Part shown: positions 61,827 through 64,000 of the stretch, one piece after another
Position numbering within the stretch: the first letter of the stretch is position 1
Layout: every line of letters starts with the position of its first letter
Assembly (NCBI RefSeq): GCF_002104455.1
Contig: NZ_NBOC01000008.1
Location: 101,887-165,886 of the forward strand
From: Colwellia chukchiensis
GTDB taxonomy: Bacteria; Pseudomonadota; Gammaproteobacteria; Enterobacterales; Alteromonadaceae
Reading direction: 5' to 3'
Length of the DNA stretch: 64,000 nt
Position numbers and translations under genes: made by a program
Notes under the pieces: generated by a model
The model's input: the letters and a program-made list of their open reading frames with translations, nothing else
Told to the model about the DNA's origin: nothing
The model's database searches: none

Positions 61827-63176
61827 ATGTACGATCCACTACATGATAACTCCCCTGGTTGCGGAGAAAAATTTCCTAATAGCTATTGGGCTGACGTTTC
61901 TGGACCTGCCCCCGAAGATGATGGCCAGCTCAATGCCGATATCAACGTTGATGTCGCTATTATAGGTGCTGGCTTTACGGGTTTATCAACCGCGCTGCAT
62001 TTAGCACGAGAGCATGGCATTAAAGCGACAGTATTAGAAGCCAATGGCACAGCTTGGGGTGCCAGTGGCCGTAATGGTGGCTTCATTTTGAAATCGTCAG
62101 GGAGAAAGCCTTATGCCACAATGCAGCAGCAATGGGGCGAAGAAGTTATGCGCGGCATTTACCAAGAAATGTGCGAGGGTGTTGATACGGTACAAAGTTT
62201 GATTGCTGAAGGTATCGATTGTGATCAACAAGATCCTGGCTATATCAGGGTTGCCCATAAACCTAAAATGCTTAAAAGCTTAATAGCAACCGCCGAGCTG
62301 CAACAAAAAATGTTTAACTACGATGTTGAAATATTATCTCGAGCAGACTTACATCAAAACTATATGGCCGATCAAAATGCCTTTGGTGCAATTCGCTATC
62401 AAGACGGGCAGGGAATAAACCCACTAAAACTGGCAAGAGGCTATCAAAAGCTTGCGCGTAAAGCCGGTGCAAAAATTCATTGTAGTAGCCCTGTTGAACA
62501 TTGGACGGAAGAAGGTCATGGTGCCAATAAGCGTCAGGTGCTTCAAACTCCTAAGGGTATAGTTAAAGCTAAGAAAGTGGTTATTGCTTCTAACGCATAC
62601 ACGCCAAAAAATCTTCATAGTTTAGTTAAAAACCGAACGTTACCGGTACTATCTCAGATTATTGTCACGCAACCGCTTTCAGCAGAGCAACTCGCCGCTT
62701 GTAATTTTCTCACTAGTAATGTGATCATGGACACACGTGCTTTAAAATACTATTACCGTAAACTACCTGATAATAGAATATTATTTGGCGGCCGAGGAGC
62801 TATTACAGGTAAAGGCGCTGAAGATCCCTACTATGCAAATCGGCTTCTTGGCGTATTAAAAAGTAACTTTCCGGCTTTAACACAAATAAAATATGATTAT
62901 ACTTGGTCAGGATGGTTGAGCATGTCGTTAGATGATATGCCTCATGTTTATCAAAACGACGAACATAATACGTTTTATGCGATGGGTTATTGCGGTAGTG
63001 GTGTCTCTTTTACTGTGCAAGCAGGGAAGCGACTTGCGCAAAAAGTTGCCGGTGAAGAAGTACCTAACTTGCCTTTATATCAAAAACCTTTACCAAAGTT
63101 TCCCTTTGCCCCTTTTAGAAGAATCGGCCAGTGGGGTTACTTTCAATACGGTAAAATAAAAGACGAATGGTTTTAA
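61827..63176 (+). CDS. FAD-dependent amine/amino-acid oxidoreductase (PuuB/DadA-like)
   Basis: The 449-residue protein begins with a short polar lead of the PuuB type (...GEKFPNSYWADVSG), then the dinucleotide-binding VDVAIIGAGFTGLSTALHLA and the FAD-contact WGASGRNGGFIL. The C-terminal FYAMGYCGSGVSFTVQAG completes the DAO fold. Such enzymes oxidise C-N bonds; PuuB acts on gamma-glutamylputrescine. AAGG lies before the ATG. It follows the AstA-like gene by 66 bases and is probably in the same operon, under the divergent Lrp-type regulator. The substrate is not known. Confidence 0.88.
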   Translation: MYDPLHDNSPGCGEKFPNSYWADVSGPAPEDDGQLNADINVDVAIIGAGFTGLSTALHLAREHGIKATVLEANGTAWGASGRNGGFILKSSGRKPYATMQQQWGEEVMRGIYQEMCEGVDTVQSLIAEGIDCDQQDPGYIRVAHKPKMLKSLIATAELQQKMFNYDVEILSRADLHQNYMADQNAFGAIRYQDGQGINPLKLARGYQKLARKAGAKIHCSSPVEHWTEEGHGANKRQVLQTPKGIVKAKKVVIASNAYTPKNLHSLVKNRTLPVLSQIIVTQPLSAEQLAACNFLTSNVIMDTRALKYYYRKLPDNRILFGGRGAITGKGAEDPYYANRLLGVLKSNFPALTQIKYDYTWSGWLSMSLDDMPHVYQNDEHNTFYAMGYCGSGVSFTVQAGKRLAQKVAGEEVPNLPLYQKPLPKFPFAPFRRIGQWGYFQYGKIKDEWF

Positions 63177-63218
63177 TCAAACTACCCTACCATCCCGTTA
63201 ACCAATCGCTAACCGGTT

Positions 63219-63786
63219 GACGGACGTCCGACCTAAAGACAATCGCCCTATCACCTGAATCACGCACAGGCCCTTTGTAGGTTGGACTTTAGTCCATCAG
63301 GTTAAATGAAATTTAACGTTTTTTTCAATATAAATTGACGATAAACGCTTGGGGAAAAATACCTACTGTAAATGCTTGTGGCCTATCACGTTAATAATCA
63401 CTTGTTTACCGGTTGTCGGACTGAAGTCCGACCTACAAAACAATGGCTTCACCTGAGATAAGCACCCGCAGAACCTCTGTAGGTTGGACTTTAGTCCATC
63501 AGGTGAAATGCAATTTAACTATTTTTTTCAATATAAATTGACTATAAACGTCTGGAAAAAAATACCTACTGTAAATGCTTGTGGCCTATCACGTTAATAA
63601 TCGCTTGTTTACCGGTTGTCGGACTGAAGTCCGACCTACAAGACAAATACTCTATCAAGCTAATCACTCGCTGAACGGTTGACGGACTGAAGTCCGACCT
63701 ACAAACAATGGTTTCACCTTGGATAAGCACCCGTAGGTCCTTTGTAGGTTGGACTTTAGTCCATCAGGTGAAATGAAATTTAACGC
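63219..63786. repeat. Second, diverged array of the 198-bp REP-pair repeat
   Basis: Units begin at 63219, 63415, 63618 and 63681 (spacings of 196, 203 and 63 bases) and run in the same direction as the 59064-59920 array. The left cores read GGACTGAAGTCC in the last three copies and a shortened GGACGTCC in the first; the right cores keep GGACTTTAGTCC. The piece CTATCAAGCTAATCACTC found at the broken end of the first array recurs at 63652-63669. Copies are more diverged than those in the left array. Confidence 0.92.
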
Positions 63787-63844
63787 TCGTTACGATAAAA
63801 CACGATTAAGGAAATAATCGCTCTATGAAATCCCAGAAAGCAAA

Positions 63845-63874
63845 AAACCCGTAGCCTTAGCTACGGGTTTCTTT
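63845..63874 (-). terminator. Terminator after the 5S rRNA gene
   Basis: AAACCCGTAGC pairs with GCTACGGGTTT around CTTA; on the minus strand it is followed by six T. Its position just past the 5S-like 3' end fits the end of an rRNA operon. Confidence 0.85.
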
Positions 63875-63882
63875 TAATAGAA

Positions 63883-64000
63883 GCCTAGCGATGACGTGCA
63901 TGGATGCGCTAATGCCGAGGGCACATGGATGTGCAGGAACGGCGCCGCTCTCACATAAAGAGAAGAACACCCACACGCTTTTTACCACCGGCGCTACTGC
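63883..64000 (-). rRNA. rrf: 5S rRNA 3' part, interrupted by a 52-nt segment; cut by window edge
   Basis: Read on the minus strand from the edge, GCAGTAGCGCCGGTGGTA matches the 5S region GCAGTAGCGCCGATGGTA, followed by GTGTGGG, ATGTGAGAG and, at the 3' end, GTCATCGCTAGGC. These are gammaproteobacterial 5S features. Two oddities are visible: AAAAAGC is added after GGT, and 52 bases (63896-63947) stand where about three are expected between GTGAGAG and GTCATCG. The terminator follows at once. It is either a degenerate 5S copy or one carrying an insertion; the 5' half is outside the window. An rRNA operon probably continues to the right. Confidence 0.68.
63896..63947. repeat. 52-nt palindromic insertion inside the 5S-like gene
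   Basis: The segment contains GCACAT-GG-ATGTGC and the matching pair GCATGGATGC, plus GGCGCC. It has no similarity to 5S rRNA and interrupts it between the helix V and 3' stem regions. It looks like a short repetitive palindromic element. The related motif CCTACATCCATGTAGG occurs near 16622, although that is only a loose likeness. Confidence 0.55.

Noticed and set aside
59064..63786. Integron attC sites flanking a gene cassette
   Set aside because: The repeats lack recognisable attC core sites, occur in tandem without genes between them, and the cassette holds divergent genes; no integrase is seen.

Overview
The window reads as chromosomal DNA of a marine gammaproteobacterium of the Alteromonadales, most likely Colwelliaceae (Colwellia or Thalassotalea type). 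The basis is moderately low GC, many TonB-dependent and periplasmic S9-peptidase functions, dual GGDEF/EAL proteins, a family II pyrophosphatase, and gene groupings such as groESL-fxsA-dsbD and aroQ-accB-accC. This placement is inferred from gene content only; no search was run.

Layout. 1-6.7 kb: a tricarboxylate locus. It holds the end of tcuB, then an opposing operon of a ModA-like protein that is probably a periplasmic aconitate isomerase, tctC, tctB, tctA and a TauE/SafE permease, and finally a divergent AEC-family carrier. 6.8-16.4 kb: a peptide-use region. It has a TonB-dependent receptor broken by two frameshifts and a divergent DPP-IV-like peptidase broken by one, with a perfect 15-bp inverted repeat between them. 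An AbgT-family transporter, an exported leucyl aminopeptidase and a small gene remnant follow. 16.7-21.7 kb: groEL and groES behind a clear sigma-32 type promoter, then fxsA and dsbD. 21.8-25.9 kb: a tightly coupled operon of a PstS-like binding protein, an outer-membrane barrel and a membrane GGDEF-EAL enzyme. 26.2-30.7 kb: aroQ, accB, accC, a Cys-rich 57-residue protein, elbB and a Bcr/CflA efflux pump.

31.4-40.1 kb: an 809-residue zinc metalloprotease, fbp, a PAS-type chemoreceptor, a GbsR/MarR regulator and a short-Q-loop cytochrome bd (CIO type) oxidase, with an FNR-like site ahead of the regulator. 40.2-46.8 kb: an S9 peptidase, ppaC, a prolyl oligopeptidase lipoprotein, a GNAT acetyltransferase and a 4-oxalocrotonate tautomerase homologue. 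46.9-50.3 kb: fadBA. 50.9-54.3 kb: a response regulator-DUF3369-GGDEF-EAL protein with a degenerate GGDEF site, and a conserved protein of unknown function. 54.3-58.6 kb: the overlapping cysJIH sulfite-reduction operon.

58.6-64 kb is the most unusual part. A 198-bp unit with inverted GGACTAAAGTCC cores is repeated in tandem four times plus a fragment. Diverged copies lie beyond a three-gene cassette (Lrp-type regulator, AstA-like acyltransferase, PuuB/DadA-like FAD oxidase), so related repeats bracket the cassette. At the right edge is the 3' half of a minus-strand 5S rRNA gene followed by its terminator; a 52-nt palindromic segment replaces about 3 nt of the expected 5S sequence.

The genes together suggest a heterotroph using peptides, fatty acids and tricarboxylates. 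No CRISPR array, tRNA, transposase, integrase or phage gene was recognised.
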